A stretch of DNA of 64,000 nt from Ancylobacter sonchi (GTDB lineage: Bacteria; Pseudomonadota; Alphaproteobacteria; Rhizobiales; Xanthobacteraceae), in the NCBI RefSeq assembly GCF_018390695.1, contig NZ_JAHBGF010000019.1:1-64000 (forward strand). Reading direction: 5' to 3'. Every line of letters starts with the position of its first letter. Positions within the stretch are counted from its first letter, which is position 1. The notes below the pieces were generated by a model. The model had not been told where the DNA came from, made no database searches, and worked only from the letters and a program-made list of their open reading frames with translations. Of the stretch, positions 34,375 through 43,058 are shown piece after piece. A program made the translations under genes and the position numbers.

Positions 34375-35303
34375 GACGTCACCACGTCGGCGAGCGAGAG
34401 CGTGCCGCGCCGTCCCGCCGCGCGGTCGAGCACCGGCAGCCGGTCGATGCCTCCAGCCACCATCTGCGCCAGCGCCGCGTCCAGCATGGCGTCGGCGGCG
34501 ATGGGCTCGCGCGCATCTCCGTGATCGACCGTGTAGTCGGTGCGCTCGCCGACCGGCGTCACCTGCAGGAGGCGCAGGCCACGGCGCGGGCCGCCGACGA
34601 AGGCCTCGACGAAGCTGTTGGCCGGGTGGGCGAGCAATTCGCGCGGCGTGCCCTGCTGGATCAGCCGGCCGCCGTCGAGCACGGCGATGCGCGAGGCGAG
34701 GCGGATCGCCTCGTCGATGTCGTGGGTGACGATCACCACCGTCTTGCCGGTGCGGGCCTGGATGTCGATGAGCGCGCCCTGCAGGCCGTCGCGCGTCACC
34801 GGGTCGAGGGCGCCGAACGGCTCGTCCATCAGCAAAAGGTCGGGATCGGCAGCGAGCGCGCGGGCGACGCCGACGCGCTGCTGCTGGCCGCCGGACAGCT
34901 GGTGCGGCCGGCGGTGGCGGTACAGCGCCGGATCGAGGCCGACGAGGTCGAGCAATTCGTCGACGCGGGCCGCGATGCGCGCGGGCGTCCAGCCGAGCAG
35001 CTCCGGCACGGTGGAGATGTTGCGGGCGATGCTCCAGTGCGGGAATAGGCCGATCGACTGGATGACGTAGCCGATGCGCCGGCGCAGCGCGACGGGCGGC
35101 AGGCTGGCGGCGTCGGTGCCCTCGATCAGCACGCGCCCGCCATCGGGCTCGATGAGCCGGTTGATGAGGCGCAGCGTCGTCGACTTGCCGCAGCCGGAGG
35201 CGCCGACCAGCGCGCAGATCGAGCCGGTCGGCACGGTGAGCGAGAGCTGGTCGACCGCGACGGTCGGTCCGTAGCGCTTGGTGAGGCGGTCGAGCACGAT
35301 CAT
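34371..35303 (-). CDS. Osmoprotectant-type ABC ATP-binding protein (YehX/ProV/OpuBA-like)
   Basis: 310 residues. Walker [10 protein letters not shown] near 34-42, signature LSGGQQQR near 136-143 and Walker [14 protein letters not shown]. After the ATPase core a short C-terminal region (about 255-310) has one degenerate CBS-like unit ([19 protein letters not shown]), shorter than the paired CBS domains of OpuA ATPases that sense ionic strength. 4-bp overlaps on both sides couple it to the two permeases. It energises uptake of a betaine-like solute. Confidence 0.92.
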   Translation of the reverse strand: MIVLDRLTKRYGPTVAVDQLSLTVPTGSICALVGASGCGKSTTLRLINRLIEPDGGRVLIEGTDAASLPPVALRRRIGYVIQSIGLFPHWSIARNISTVPELLGWTPARIAARVDELLDLVGLDPALYRHRRPHQLSGGQQQRVGVARALAADPDLLLMDEPFGALDPVTRDGLQGALIDIQARTGKTVVIVTHDIDEAIRLASRIAVLDGGRLIQQGTPRELLAHPANSFVEAFVGGPRRGLRLLQVTPVGERTDYTVDHGDAREPIAADAMLDAALAQMVAGGIDRLPVLDRAAGRRGTLSLADVVTS

Positions 35304-36532
35304 GGACGCTCTCCGGTGGCGAGCAGCGCGCCGAGGCTGCGAAGTACGAGGTCGAAGACGAGGGCCAGCGCGATGGCCGACAGCGCACCGAGCAGGATGA
35401 GGTCGGTGGCGGTCTGGCCGAGGCCCTGGAAGATGAACACGCCGAGCCCGCCGGCGCCGATCAGCGCCGCCACCACGGCGAGGCCGGTGAGCTGCACCAC
35501 AACAACCCTGAGCGCCGCGACGAGGATCGGCAAAGCGAGCGGGATGGAGACGCGGCGCAGGATCTGCCGCTCGTCGAGCCCCATGCCGCGCGCGGCGTCG
35601 ATGACGGCGGGCGGCACCGAGGCGAGGCCGGTGAAGGCGCCGCGCGCCACCGGCAGCAGGCCGTAGAGGGTGAGCGCGATCACCGCCGGCGCGGCGCCGA
35701 TGCCGCCGACGCCGAATGCGCGCAACCCCGGAAACGCCCCCGACAGCGCCGAGAGCGGCCCGATCAGCAGGCCGAAAATGGCGATGGAGGGAATGGTCTG
35801 GATGAGGTTCAGCACCGCGAAGAGCGGCTTGCGCCAGGCCGGCCGGCGCAGCGCGAGAAGGCCGAGCCCGGTGCCGATCGGCAGCGCGGCAGCGAGCGCA
35901 CCGCCGACCAGAGCGAGGTGGCGCAGCATCTCGGCGCCATAGGCGGCGCGGCGATTGGCGAACTCGCGTGCCAGCGACAGATCGGCCAGCGCGCCGGAGG
36001 CGGCGAGGGCGAGGAGCGCGCCGACCACCGCCGCGGCGATGGCCGACTGCGCCAGCGGGTGCGGCGCGAGCCGGCCCACCGCGTCGGCGAGCGCGAAGGC
36101 GGCGCCGGCGGCGACGATCCAGAAGGCGGCGCCGAGCGAGGTGCGCGCCACCGGCCCGCTCGCGGCGGCGACGAGGCCGGCCGCATGGGCGGCGGCGGCG
36201 AGGCTGGCGACGAGCAGCGCGCCAGCGAGCACGGCGATGAGCCGGTCGCGCCAGACGCCGGAGCGGATGAGTGCCGACGCGCCGAGTGCCACCACCAGGG
36301 CGGCGACCAGCGCGGCGACGCCCGGCTCCACCGCCGCCCACAGCGCCAGCGGCTTGCCGCTGACGATGCGGTTCGGCGCCACTGAGACGAAGCCGAGGCT
36401 GCCCAGCGCCACCACCATGCCGGTGACGATCAGCACCAGCAGCGGGTTGGCGCGGGGGACGCCGGCACGGGGCCGGGCGGGCGCGGCGGCTTCCGGCGCC
36501 GGAGCGACGACCGCCTCGCCCGCGAGGCTCAC
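35300..36532 (-). CDS. Osmoprotectant-type ABC permease, long subunit (YehY-like)
   Basis: 410 residues from a GTG at 36532 that overlaps the binding-protein stop as GTGA. The N-terminal half has four to five extra membrane helices not found in simple OpuBB permeases, followed by a standard permease domain (about 200-400) with [25 protein letters not shown] as the EAA loop. The extra helices and length match YehY. It pairs with the short permease at 33607. Alanine content is very high, as for many high-G+C membrane proteins. Confidence 0.9.
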   Translation of the reverse strand: MSLAGEAVVAPAPEAAAPARPRAGVPRANPLLVLIVTGMVVALGSLGFVSVAPNRIVSGKPLALWAAVEPGVAALVAALVVALGASALIRSGVWRDRLIAVLAGALLVASLAAAAHAAGLVAAASGPVARTSLGAAFWIVAAGAAFALADAVGRLAPHPLAQSAIAAAVVGALLALAASGALADLSLAREFANRRAAYGAEMLRHLALVGGALAAALPIGTGLGLLALRRPAWRKPLFAVLNLIQTIPSIAIFGLLIGPLSALSGAFPGLRAFGVGGIGAAPAVIALTLYGLLPVARGAFTGLASVPPAVIDAARGMGLDERQILRRVSIPLALPILVAALRVVVVQLTGLAVVAALIGAGGLGVFIFQGLGQTATDLILLGALSAIALALVFDLVLRSLGALLATGERP

Positions 36533-37452
36533 TTCAGCAGTCCCTTGCCGGTGAGCCACTCCTTGGCGACGGCGCGGGCGTCCTGGCCCTCGATCTGCAC
36601 CTTGGCGTTGAGGCCCTGCAGGGTTTCCAGCGTCAGCGCCGAGAAGGCCGGGGCCAGCACGGTGGCGATCTCGGGATGCGCCTCCAGCACCGCCGCGCGT
36701 ACCACCGGCGCCGGCTCGTAGACCGCCTGCACGCCCTTGGTGTCGGCGAGCACCTTGAGGCCGAGCGCGGCGATGCCGCCATCGGTGCCGTAGACCATGG
36801 CGGCGTTGACGCCGGAGGTGCCCTCGGCCGCCGCCTTGATGGTGGCGGCGGTATCGCCACCCGACAGCACCAGCAGCTGGTCCTGCCCGAGCTTGAAGCC
36901 ATAGGCGCTCTGGAAGGCGGGCAGCGCCGCCGCGCTCTCGACGAACTCGGCCGAGCCGGCGAGCTTCACCTTGCCGCCGCCGGCGACCCATTTGCCGAAG
37001 TCGTCGAGCGTCGCGAGATTATTGGCCTTGGCGACGTCGCCGCGCACGGCGATGGCCCAGGTGTTGTTGGCCGGGGCCGGCTGGAGCCAGACGACCTTGT
37101 TGGCGGCGTCCAGCTGCTTGGCCTTGGCATAGGCGGTGTCGGCCTTCTTCCACGCCGGGTCGGCGTCGACGTTGAAGAAGAAGCCGGCATTGCCGGTATA
37201 TTCCGGGTAGATGTCGACCTCGCCCTCCAGCAGCGCGGTGCGCACGATCTTGGTCGGGCCGAGCGAGATGCGCTCCTTGACGTCGAGCCCTTTCTGCTCC
37301 AGCAGCAGCGCGATGATGTTGCCAAGCACCGCACCTTCGGTGTCGATCTTGGAGGCGACGGTGACGCTGTCGGCGGCAGAGGCCGCGACGGGCGCAGCAA
37401 GGCCGAGGCCGGCGACGAGCGCGGCGGCGGCGATAAGGCGGCGAAGGCTCAT
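36529..37452 (-). CDS. Osmoprotectant-type ABC substrate-binding protein (OsmF/YehZ/OpuC-like)
   Basis: 307 residues with a Sec signal peptide of about 26 residues ending ASA-AD. The mature protein opens SVTVASKIDTEGAVLGNIIALLLEQKG and contains LLEGEVDIYPEYTGNAG, the OpuAC/OsmF family motif, and ALPAFQSAYGFKLGQDQL. It binds a betaine, choline or related quaternary amine in the periplasm. OsmF members often have low affinity and respond to salt. First gene of a four-gene operon; it diverges from a membrane desaturase-like gene across 127 bp. Confidence 0.9.
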   Translation of the reverse strand: MSLRRLIAAAALVAGLGLAAPVAASAADSVTVASKIDTEGAVLGNIIALLLEQKGLDVKERISLGPTKIVRTALLEGEVDIYPEYTGNAGFFFNVDADPAWKKADTAYAKAKQLDAANKVVWLQPAPANNTWAIAVRGDVAKANNLATLDDFGKWVAGGGKVKLAGSAEFVESAAALPAFQSAYGFKLGQDQLLVLSGGDTAATIKAAAEGTSGVNAAMVYGTDGGIAALGLKVLADTKGVQAVYEPAPVVRAAVLEAHPEIATVLAPAFSALTLETLQGLNAKVQIEGQDARAVAKEWLTGKGLLK

Positions 37453-37551
37453 CGTAGTGCTCCCCTCATGCGCACCGGCCTACCGGTCCGCGGATCCGCT
37501 AGACATATCACTAGTAAATTTATAGACAATATGTACTGATAGTCTTCCCTA

Positions 37552-37574
37552 CTGGCATACAATTCGCTTGCCAG
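37552..37574. promoter_or_regulatory. Interrupted palindrome just upstream of the desaturase-like gene
   Basis: CTGGCA (37552-37557), 11-bp spacer, TGCCAG (37569-37574). It ends 5 bp before the ATG at 37580. The 23-bp span fits a regulator site for the divergent osmoprotectant operon/desaturase pair, or would favour the later Met at 37610 if the message starts here. The rest of the gap is A+T rich (37500-37550) and likely holds promoters in both directions. Confidence 0.35.
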
Positions 37575-37579
37575 TCCTG

Positions 37580-38503
37580 ATGTTCCCTTCCTCTCCGGTC
37601 CTTCCTTCCATGCCGCACTCTCCCCGCCTCGAATGGCCGACCATAGGCCTTGCCGTGCTCATTTATGGCAGCTGGCTTGCCCTGACCTGGTGGTGGGAGG
37701 CGGTGCCGTTCCTTGCGCTCTGCGCCGTCGGCGGCTGGCTGATCGCCTGGCAGGGATCGTTGCAGCACGAGGTGATGCACGGGCATCCCACGCGCTCGCG
37801 GCGCATCAACGACGCGGTCGGCTGGCCGCCGCTGTCGCTGTGGCTGCCCTATCCGATCTACCGCTCCTCGCATCTGCGCCACCATCGCGACGAGCACCTC
37901 ACCGATCCCATCGAGGATCCGGAATCGGTGTATCTGCGCCAGACCGACTGGGACCGGCTCGGCGGCCTCACCCGGCTGGTGCTGCGGTTCAACATGACGC
38001 TGGTCGGGCGCCTGACCCTCGGGCCGCTCATCATGATCGGCGGCTTCCTGTGGACCGAGGCCGGCGCCGTGTGGCGCGGCGAGGGCAAGGCGCGGCCGGT
38101 CTGGGCGCGGCACGCGCTGGGCGTCGCCGCCGTGCTGGTCTGGGTGGTCGGCGTGTGCGGCATGCCGCTGGCGACCTATCTGTTCGCCTTCGTCTATGTC
38201 GGCGCGGCGCTGACCCGGCTGCGCTCCTTCGCCGAGCACCGCTTCGCCGAGGAGCATGAGGAGCGCACCGCCATCGTCGAGAAGGGCGGCCTGCTCGGCC
38301 TGCTCTACCTCAACAACAATCTGCATGTGCTGCATCACCTGCGTCCGCACGTGCCGTGGTACCGGCTGCCGGCGCTCTATCGCGACGAGCGCGAAGATTT
38401 GGTCGAGCGCAATGGCGGGCTGGTCTATGCCGGCTATCTCGACGTGGCGCGCCGCTTCCTGGTGCGCGCGCATGACGATCCGCGGCACCCCAAGGCGAGC
38501 TGA
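37580..38503 (+). CDS. Membrane fatty-acid-desaturase-family di-iron protein
   Basis: About 307 residues. The three histidine boxes of the membrane desaturase/hydroxylase superfamily are present: HEVMHGH (about 63-69), HLRHH (98-102) and HVLHH (249-253), set among about four to five membrane segments. Family members insert a double bond or hydroxyl using O2 and an electron donor; besides fatty acids, substrates include carotenoids and small amines. The divergent neighbour is a betaine-type ABC importer, so a hydroxylase acting on an imported quaternary amine is possible, but lipid desaturation linked to osmotic stress is equally open. The start is uncertain: ATG 37580 or 37610, neither with a clear ribosome binding site. 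Confidence 0.85.
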   Translation: MFPSSPVLPSMPHSPRLEWPTIGLAVLIYGSWLALTWWWEAVPFLALCAVGGWLIAWQGSLQHEVMHGHPTRSRRINDAVGWPPLSLWLPYPIYRSSHLRHHRDEHLTDPIEDPESVYLRQTDWDRLGGLTRLVLRFNMTLVGRLTLGPLIMIGGFLWTEAGAVWRGEGKARPVWARHALGVAAVLVWVVGVCGMPLATYLFAFVYVGAALTRLRSFAEHRFAEEHEERTAIVEKGGLLGLLYLNNNLHVLHHLRPHVPWYRLPALYRDEREDLVERNGGLVYAGYLDVARRFLVRAHDDPRHPKAS

Positions 38504-38512
38504 GCCGACACA

Positions 38513-38549
38513 AACAAAAACGGGTGACGACCGGAAAAGCCGTCACCCG
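38513..38549 (-). terminator. Intrinsic terminator in minus orientation
   Basis: Perfect 9-bp stem CGGGTGACG/CGTCACCCG (38521-38529 and 38541-38549) with an 11-base loop. Read on the minus strand it is followed by TTTTTGTTTGTG, a proper U-tract; read on the plus strand, after the desaturase gene, there is none. No minus-strand gene is known to end here, so it either terminates an unseen leftward transcript, blocks antisense reading into the desaturase gene, or serves the plus strand despite the missing U-tract. Confidence 0.6.
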
Positions 38550-38734
38550 CGAGGCGGGAGGGAACGGGGCGGGAGGACACGCAAGACCTCGTCGCCGTCG
38601 CCCATGACAATGCCGCACCGGCGGTCCGGTTGCTTTCAAGATCGCCGGTTTTCAGATCGCCGCCCGCGCCGTGGCTCCACCCGGCGCCTTCCGACCCTCG
38701 TCGGCCGCCGTCGGGTACTTGCAGCCGCCTCCTG

Positions 38735-38803
38735 CCATGCCCTTTCACTATGTCCCAATGGCGAAAGAGCATTTGCGCGGCCTGACACCGCATGGTCCGC
38801 TCC
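38735..38803 (+). promoter_or_regulatory. 69-bp duplicated regulatory element, copy 1
   Basis: Identical to 39970-40038 at 60 of 69 positions with no gap; 38742-38769 is identical over 28 bp. It contains CTTTCACTATGTCCCAATGG and then CGAAAGAG, giving inverted CTTTC/GAAAG arms around a 17-base centre. It ends 36 bp before the first Gfo/Idh/MocA start. The other copy has the same relation to the second dehydrogenase gene, so it is most likely the shared promoter and operator of both. Confidence 0.75.
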
Positions 38804-38839
38804 GGGTCCAACAAAAATCTGACCCTGGGGTGGAGAGTG

Positions 38840-39925
38840 ATGAGGCAGGTCGAGGTCGCCGTCATCGGCACCGGATGGTGCGGGGGCATTCGCGCCGAAA
38901 CGCTTTCGCGCTCGGCGCTGGTCGACCGGCTGCATATCTGCGAGATCCGTCCCGAGCGGCTGGAGGAGGTGCGCCTTCTCACCAAGCCGGCCACCGCGAC
39001 GCTCGACTATCGCGACATCGTGGAGAACGACGCCATCGAGGTGGTCTACATCTCGACGACGCCGGAGAGCACGCATTACCCGATCGCCCGCGACTGCCTG
39101 AAGGCCGGCAAGCATGTGCTCTTGGAAAAGCCGATCGCCATGGAATTGTGGGAGGCGAACGAGCTCATCGAGCTCTCCCAGCGCAACCGGGTGAAGTTCA
39201 CCATCGGCTATTCGCAGCGCTTCAACCTCAAGATCGCCTACGCCAAGAAGAAGATCGCCGACGGCACGCTCGGGCGGGTGGTCAATGTGATGGTGTCGCG
39301 GCATCTGTCGCGCAATCTCGGCAAGAAGATAGCCTCGCGTACCAAGCTCTCGCCGGCGGCGATGGAATCGACGCACGACCTCGATTTCGTGTTCTGGCTG
39401 CTGGAGCCGGCCAAGCCGCTGCGGGTCTATTCGCAGGGCGCCTATGGTTACATGCAGGAGGTCAACGGCTCCTATGACTGCATGTGGTCCACGGTGACGA
39501 TGGACAACGGCACGCTGGTGGTGATCGGCGGCGGCTGGAACCTGCCGCCGGCCTATCCGAACTATTGCGGCACCTGGATCGAGATCACCGGCACCGAGGG
39601 GGCGCTGATCCTCGACGACACCCAGCGCGACAACTGGCTGAGCACGGTGAGCGAGGGCACGCGCTTCCCGATGTCGACCATGCCGGGCGAGCAGGTCGAC
39701 CATGTGTTCGCCGGACAGATGGGGCCGGAGACCATCCATTTCCTCGAAGCCGTGCTGCGCGACCGGCCGGTGATGGTGGCGCCCGAGCACGCGCGCACGG
39801 TGATGCAGAGCTACATGGCGGCGGATCTGTCGGCGGCGATCAACGAGCCGGTCGACCTGCCGCTGTCGAATCGCTCGCTGGCGCAGATCAACGATCTGAA
39901 GGCGGCCGCGCTGGCCGCCTCCTGA
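38840..39925 (+). CDS. Gfo/Idh/MocA-family oxidoreductase (first)
   Basis: 361 residues. N-terminal Rossmann fold with VIGTGWCG (about 9-15), then HVLLEKPIA (EKP at 96-98, the family lysine-proline pair) and a C-terminal alpha/beta domain with ESTHDLDFVFW, where the histidine fits the family catalytic position. These NAD(P)-dependent enzymes oxidise or reduce sugars, inositols or other polyols. The ATG at 38840 has GGAG nearby; an in-frame start at 38792 lies inside the 69-bp regulatory repeat and is rejected. Next gene is a second family member, then a tripartite tricarboxylate transporter. Confidence 0.9.
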   Translation: MRQVEVAVIGTGWCGGIRAETLSRSALVDRLHICEIRPERLEEVRLLTKPATATLDYRDIVENDAIEVVYISTTPESTHYPIARDCLKAGKHVLLEKPIAMELWEANELIELSQRNRVKFTIGYSQRFNLKIAYAKKKIADGTLGRVVNVMVSRHLSRNLGKKIASRTKLSPAAMESTHDLDFVFWLLEPAKPLRVYSQGAYGYMQEVNGSYDCMWSTVTMDNGTLVVIGGGWNLPPAYPNYCGTWIEITGTEGALILDDTQRDNWLSTVSEGTRFPMSTMPGEQVDHVFAGQMGPETIHFLEAVLRDRPVMVAPEHARTVMQSYMAADLSAAINEPVDLPLSNRSLAQINDLKAAALAAS

Positions 39926-39969
39926 CAACTGGCGCGGCGCGGGCGAGATGCCCCGTCGCGCGCTTTTAT

Positions 39970-40038
39970 CCATGCTCTTTCACTATGTCCCAATGGCGAA
40001 AGAGTATTTGCGCGGTCTAGTCGCGCATGGTCCGCTTC
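39970..40038 (+). promoter_or_regulatory. 69-bp duplicated regulatory element, copy 2
   Basis: Second copy of the element at 38735-38803 (60 of 69 positions equal). Here the inverted arms are longer: CTCTTTC (39975-39981) and GAAAGAG (39998-40004). It stands 82 bp before the start of the second Gfo/Idh/MocA gene, in the gap between the two dehydrogenases, so the second gene and the transporter genes after it can be separately expressed under the same signal. Confidence 0.75.
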
Positions 40039-40120
40039 CGTCCAGGACGGATACATGCCGTCGGATCGAAATCATGATGCAGGACCGTCGCTGTACTGCA
40101 CAAGAACTGGAGGGTCATCC

Positions 40121-41260
40121 ATGATGCGCCGCAACTCGCCCAAGGGGATCGGTCTCGCCATCATCGGCGCCGGGCGCGTCGGCCTGTTCCGCGGCGCGGT
40201 CGCCGCCCGCCATCCGGCGGTGGAATGGATCGGCCTCGCCGAGATCGACGCGGAAAAGGGACGGCGCGTCGGCGCGGAGATCGGCGCCGACTTCGTCACC
40301 ACCGATCATCGCGAATTGCTGAAGCGCCCTGAGGTGACGGCGGTGATCGTCGCCACCGACGAGCATCTGCATGTCGACCCGGTGATGGCGGCGCTGGAGC
40401 GCGATTTGCCGATGCTGATCGAGAAGCCGCTGGCGACGCATCTCGGCGACTCCGCGCGGGTGCTACGCGAGATCGAGGCGTCCGGCGTCGACGCGGTGGT
40501 CGGCTACACCCAGCGCTTCCGCCGCCGCTGGCTGGCGGCGAAGGAGAAGGTGCGCACCGGCGCGCTGGGCGACGTGACGATGGTCACCTCCCGCGCCTTC
40601 ATGAACCGGCTGGTCGCCATCGACAATTACCGCCGCTCCAACGCGCCGGAGACCATCTCGCCGATGGTGATCTCCGGCACCCACGCGCTCGACATCGTCA
40701 TGTGGTACCTGGAGGCCAAGACGCCGGTGGAGGTCTATGCCCGCTCGGTCGACAAGGTGCTGGGGCCGGACTGGCGCGGCATCGACGGCACCGCCGGCAT
40801 GATCATGATGAGCGACGGCTCGATCTACCACCTCAACATCTCCTGGGCGCTGCCGGTGACCTGGCCCGGCGCGGTGTACAGCCTGGAGGTCGGCATCGTC
40901 GGCACCACCGGCGTGCTGACCATCGACGACACCCACCGCGACATCGTGCTGGCGGTCTCGGCGCCGCAGGAGGAAGGCTACCTGCCGGACAAGAGCCGCC
41001 TCGTCGACTTCATGGGCAGCTACCCGCCGGGCGACATGGCGCTCGGCGAACTGCGCGGGCCGATGCGCACCGAAACGGAATCCTGGCTCAACCGCATCGC
41101 GCTCGATCTGCCGACCCAGCACGCCACCGCCGCCGAGGCGCATAATCGGCTGATGCTCACCAAGGCGCTCGACCTCTCCGCCAAGCTCAAGCGGCCGGTG
41201 AAGCTGCCGCTGGAAGTCGAGGGCGAGCGCGAGATGATGCGCGAGGCCGCGATGGCTTGA
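40121..41260 (+). CDS. Gfo/Idh/MocA-family oxidoreductase (second)
   Basis: 379 residues from the ATG at 40121, preceded by GGAGG about nine bases away; the in-frame codon at 40055 has no such site. Rossmann motif AIIGAGRVGLF near residues 14-24, LIEKPLATH with EKP, VVGYTQRFRR and SGTHALDIVMWYLE with the family histidine. It is only distantly related to the preceding gene. It probably oxidises a polyol- or sugar-acid-like compound together with that enzyme. Its own copy of the 69-bp element and the following TctC gene (180 bp away) suggest one catabolic unit. Confidence 0.9.
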   Translation: MMRRNSPKGIGLAIIGAGRVGLFRGAVAARHPAVEWIGLAEIDAEKGRRVGAEIGADFVTTDHRELLKRPEVTAVIVATDEHLHVDPVMAALERDLPMLIEKPLATHLGDSARVLREIEASGVDAVVGYTQRFRRRWLAAKEKVRTGALGDVTMVTSRAFMNRLVAIDNYRRSNAPETISPMVISGTHALDIVMWYLEAKTPVEVYARSVDKVLGPDWRGIDGTAGMIMMSDGSIYHLNISWALPVTWPGAVYSLEVGIVGTTGVLTIDDTHRDIVLAVSAPQEEGYLPDKSRLVDFMGSYPPGDMALGELRGPMRTETESWLNRIALDLPTQHATAAEAHNRLMLTKALDLSAKLKRPVKLPLEVEGEREMMREAAMA

Positions 41261-41332
41261 GAAAGGTCGGGCCTGAGGAGGGGCGGCCCGATAAAGGCCG
41301 GCCTGGGGCGCCATGGACCGAAGAGGTTTTGA

Positions 41333-41371
41333 CCGACGAGACGTGCTGACGAGACTTGCCGACGAGACTTG
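41333..41371. repeat. 13-bp tandem repeat, three units, upstream of the first tctC
   Basis: Units 41333-41345, 41346-41358 and 41359-41371 read CCGACGAGACGTG, CTGACGAGACTTG and CCGACGAGACTTG. They lie in the 180-bp gap between the second Gfo/Idh/MocA gene and tctC, 70 bp before the latter. The rest of that gap shows no terminator or promoter I can support. The repeat may be a regulator site array or a by-product of slippage. Confidence 0.7.
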
Positions 41372-41440
41372 CCTGTCACCGCAAGCTGAAAACGGCGCCA
41401 GCCAAAAAACAAGCGGCGTCGCGATTCCTGGGAGGGAACG

Positions 41441-42457
41441 ATGAAAGCTCAACCGACCGCCACCCGCCGTGCCGTGCTCTCCGGCGTGGCACTGGCCGGC
41501 GCCGTGCTCGCCGCCGGCCTCACGTCAGCGCTGCCGGCGCGGGCGCAGGCCGACTACCCGAACCAGCCGATCACCCTGATCGTGCCCTTCGCACCGGGGG
41601 GCGCCTCCGACTTCGCCGCCCGGCTCCTGCAGCCGCGGCTGTCGGCGATCCTCGGCCAGCAGATCGTGGTGGAGAACCGCGACGGCGCCGCCGGCAATGT
41701 CGGCATGGACCTCGCCGCCCGCGCCAAGCCGGACGGCTACACGCTGTTCCTCGGCAATGTCGGCACGGTATCGATCAACCCGTACATCTTCTCGAACCTG
41801 CGCGTGAAGCCGCTGCAGGACTTCATCCCGATCTCCATCGTCGCCGACACGCCCGGCCTCCTGATCGCCAACCCGGCCTTCCCGCCGAACAACGTCAAGG
41901 AGCTGGTGGAATATGTGAAGGCGCGGCCGGGGCAAGTGAATTTCGCCTCGCCGGGCTCGGGTTCGGTCAACCGGCTGGAAATGGAGGCGTTCCGCCGCGA
42001 GGCCGGGCTCGACATGATCCACGTGCCCTACAAGGGCGGCGCCGGCCCGGCCACCGCCGACGTGATGGGCGGACATGTCAGCCTGATGTTCGTCACCATC
42101 TCCTCCGGCATCAACCATGTGAAGGGCGGCCGGCTGAAGGCGCTCGGCGTCTCCACCAAGCAGCGCGTGCCGCAGCTGCCGGACGTGCCGACCATGACCG
42201 AGCAGGGCTTCCCCAAGAGCGTGTCGTCGTCCTGGCAGGGCGTCCTCGCCCCGGCCGGCACGCCGCAGCCGATTATCAACAAGCTGCACGCCGCCATCGT
42301 CGAGGCGATGAAGGACCCGACCATCAAGGAGCGCATGGGCGAATCCGGCGTCATCGCGGTGTCGAGCCCGACCCCGGCCGACTTCAAGGCCTATATCGAG
42401 GCCGACGCCGCCAAGTGGAGCGGTGTCATCAAGGACATCGGCGTCAAGGCGGACTGA
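41441..42457 (+). CDS. tctC: Tripartite tricarboxylate transporter substrate-binding protein (TctC/Bug family, first system)
   Basis: 338 residues. A signal peptide of about 36 residues (basic TRR start, hydrophobic core, ARA-QADY) precedes the Bug-family opening YPNQPITLIVPFAPGGASDFAARLLQ. Later VVENRDGAAGNVGMDLAARAKPDGYTL and MIHVPYKGGAGPATADVMGG are standard Bug motifs. A ribosome binding site GGGAGGGAACG precedes the ATG at 41441. These proteins bind carboxylates such as citrate, tartrate, adipate or aromatic acids through water-mediated carboxylate contacts. It heads tctCBA with 144 bp to tctB. Confidence 0.93.
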   Translation: MKAQPTATRRAVLSGVALAGAVLAAGLTSALPARAQADYPNQPITLIVPFAPGGASDFAARLLQPRLSAILGQQIVVENRDGAAGNVGMDLAARAKPDGYTLFLGNVGTVSINPYIFSNLRVKPLQDFIPISIVADTPGLLIANPAFPPNNVKELVEYVKARPGQVNFASPGSGSVNRLEMEAFRREAGLDMIHVPYKGGAGPATADVMGGHVSLMFVTISSGINHVKGGRLKALGVSTKQRVPQLPDVPTMTEQGFPKSVSSSWQGVLAPAGTPQPIINKLHAAIVEAMKDPTIKERMGESGVIAVSSPTPADFKAYIEADAAKWSGVIKDIGVKAD

Positions 42458-42601
42458 CGCCCGCGACCGCCGCAGGGCCGGCCCGCATCCCGGCGCCGGC
42501 CCTCATGTGGCGTCCCTTGTGCCTTCGTTTCCGGCCCCCATCCGCCGAGCCTCGATGCGGCGTCCGCGCCGCACCCCGGCGGATCACCGAACGGGTGCTT
42601 C

Positions 42602-43051
42602 ATGAACATCAGGCTTTCGTCCGATTTCCTCACCGGGCTGCTGTTCTGCGGTCTCGGCGCCGTCGCCATCATCATCGGCTCGGACTATCCCGTCGGCACC
42701 ACCTCCCGCATGGGCGCCGGCTATTTCCCGCTGGTGGTGAGCAGCGGCCTCATCCTGCTCGGCGGCGTGCTGCTGGTGCGCTCGATGGTGAGCGAGACGC
42801 AGGAGGTCGGCGAGGTCGATGTGCGACCGCTCGTCGTGCTGCTCGGCGGCGTGCTGGCGTTCGGCTTCCTGATCGAGGACTGGGGCTTTCCCGTCGCCGG
42901 CCTCGCGGTGGTGGTCGCCTCGCGCATCGCCGGACGCGACCTGAAACCGTGGCTGGAAACCGCGCTGCTGGCCGTCGGGCTGGTGATCTTCTGCACCGCG
43001 CTGTTCTCCTACGGTCTCGGCCTCAATCTTCCCCATACGCGGTTCTGGTGA
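42602..43051 (+). CDS. tctB: Tripartite tricarboxylate transporter small permease (TctB family, first system)
   Basis: 149 residues with four membrane helices. The opening SSDFLTGLLFCGLGAVAIIIGSDY and GTTSRMGAGYFPLVVS (the G-x-x-x-x-M-G-x-G-x-F-P motif) are typical of TctB. It forms the membrane complex with TctA, 7 bp downstream. The 144-bp gap after tctC is G+C rich and shows nothing definite. Confidence 0.92.
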   Translation: MNIRLSSDFLTGLLFCGLGAVAIIIGSDYPVGTTSRMGAGYFPLVVSSGLILLGGVLLVRSMVSETQEVGEVDVRPLVVLLGGVLAFGFLIEDWGFPVAGLAVVVASRIAGRDLKPWLETALLAVGLVIFCTALFSYGLGLNLPHTRFW

Positions 43052-43058
43052 GGCGGGC

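Larger units (their letters stand above)
38504..38839. other. 336-bp intergenic region after the desaturase-like gene
   Basis: It holds, from left to right, a strong hairpin whose T-tract is on the minus strand (38513-38549), a G+C-rich stretch without a convincing gene (38550-38734), and the first copy of the 69-bp regulatory repeat (38735-38803). A minus-strand open frame across it is long but not protein-like. A short non-coding transcript running leftward into the hairpin is possible. Confidence 0.5.

Noticed and set aside
37568-37579. TTG start of the desaturase-like protein
   Set aside because: It would fall inside the 37552-37574 palindrome and has no ribosome binding site; ATG 37580 or 37610 is preferred.
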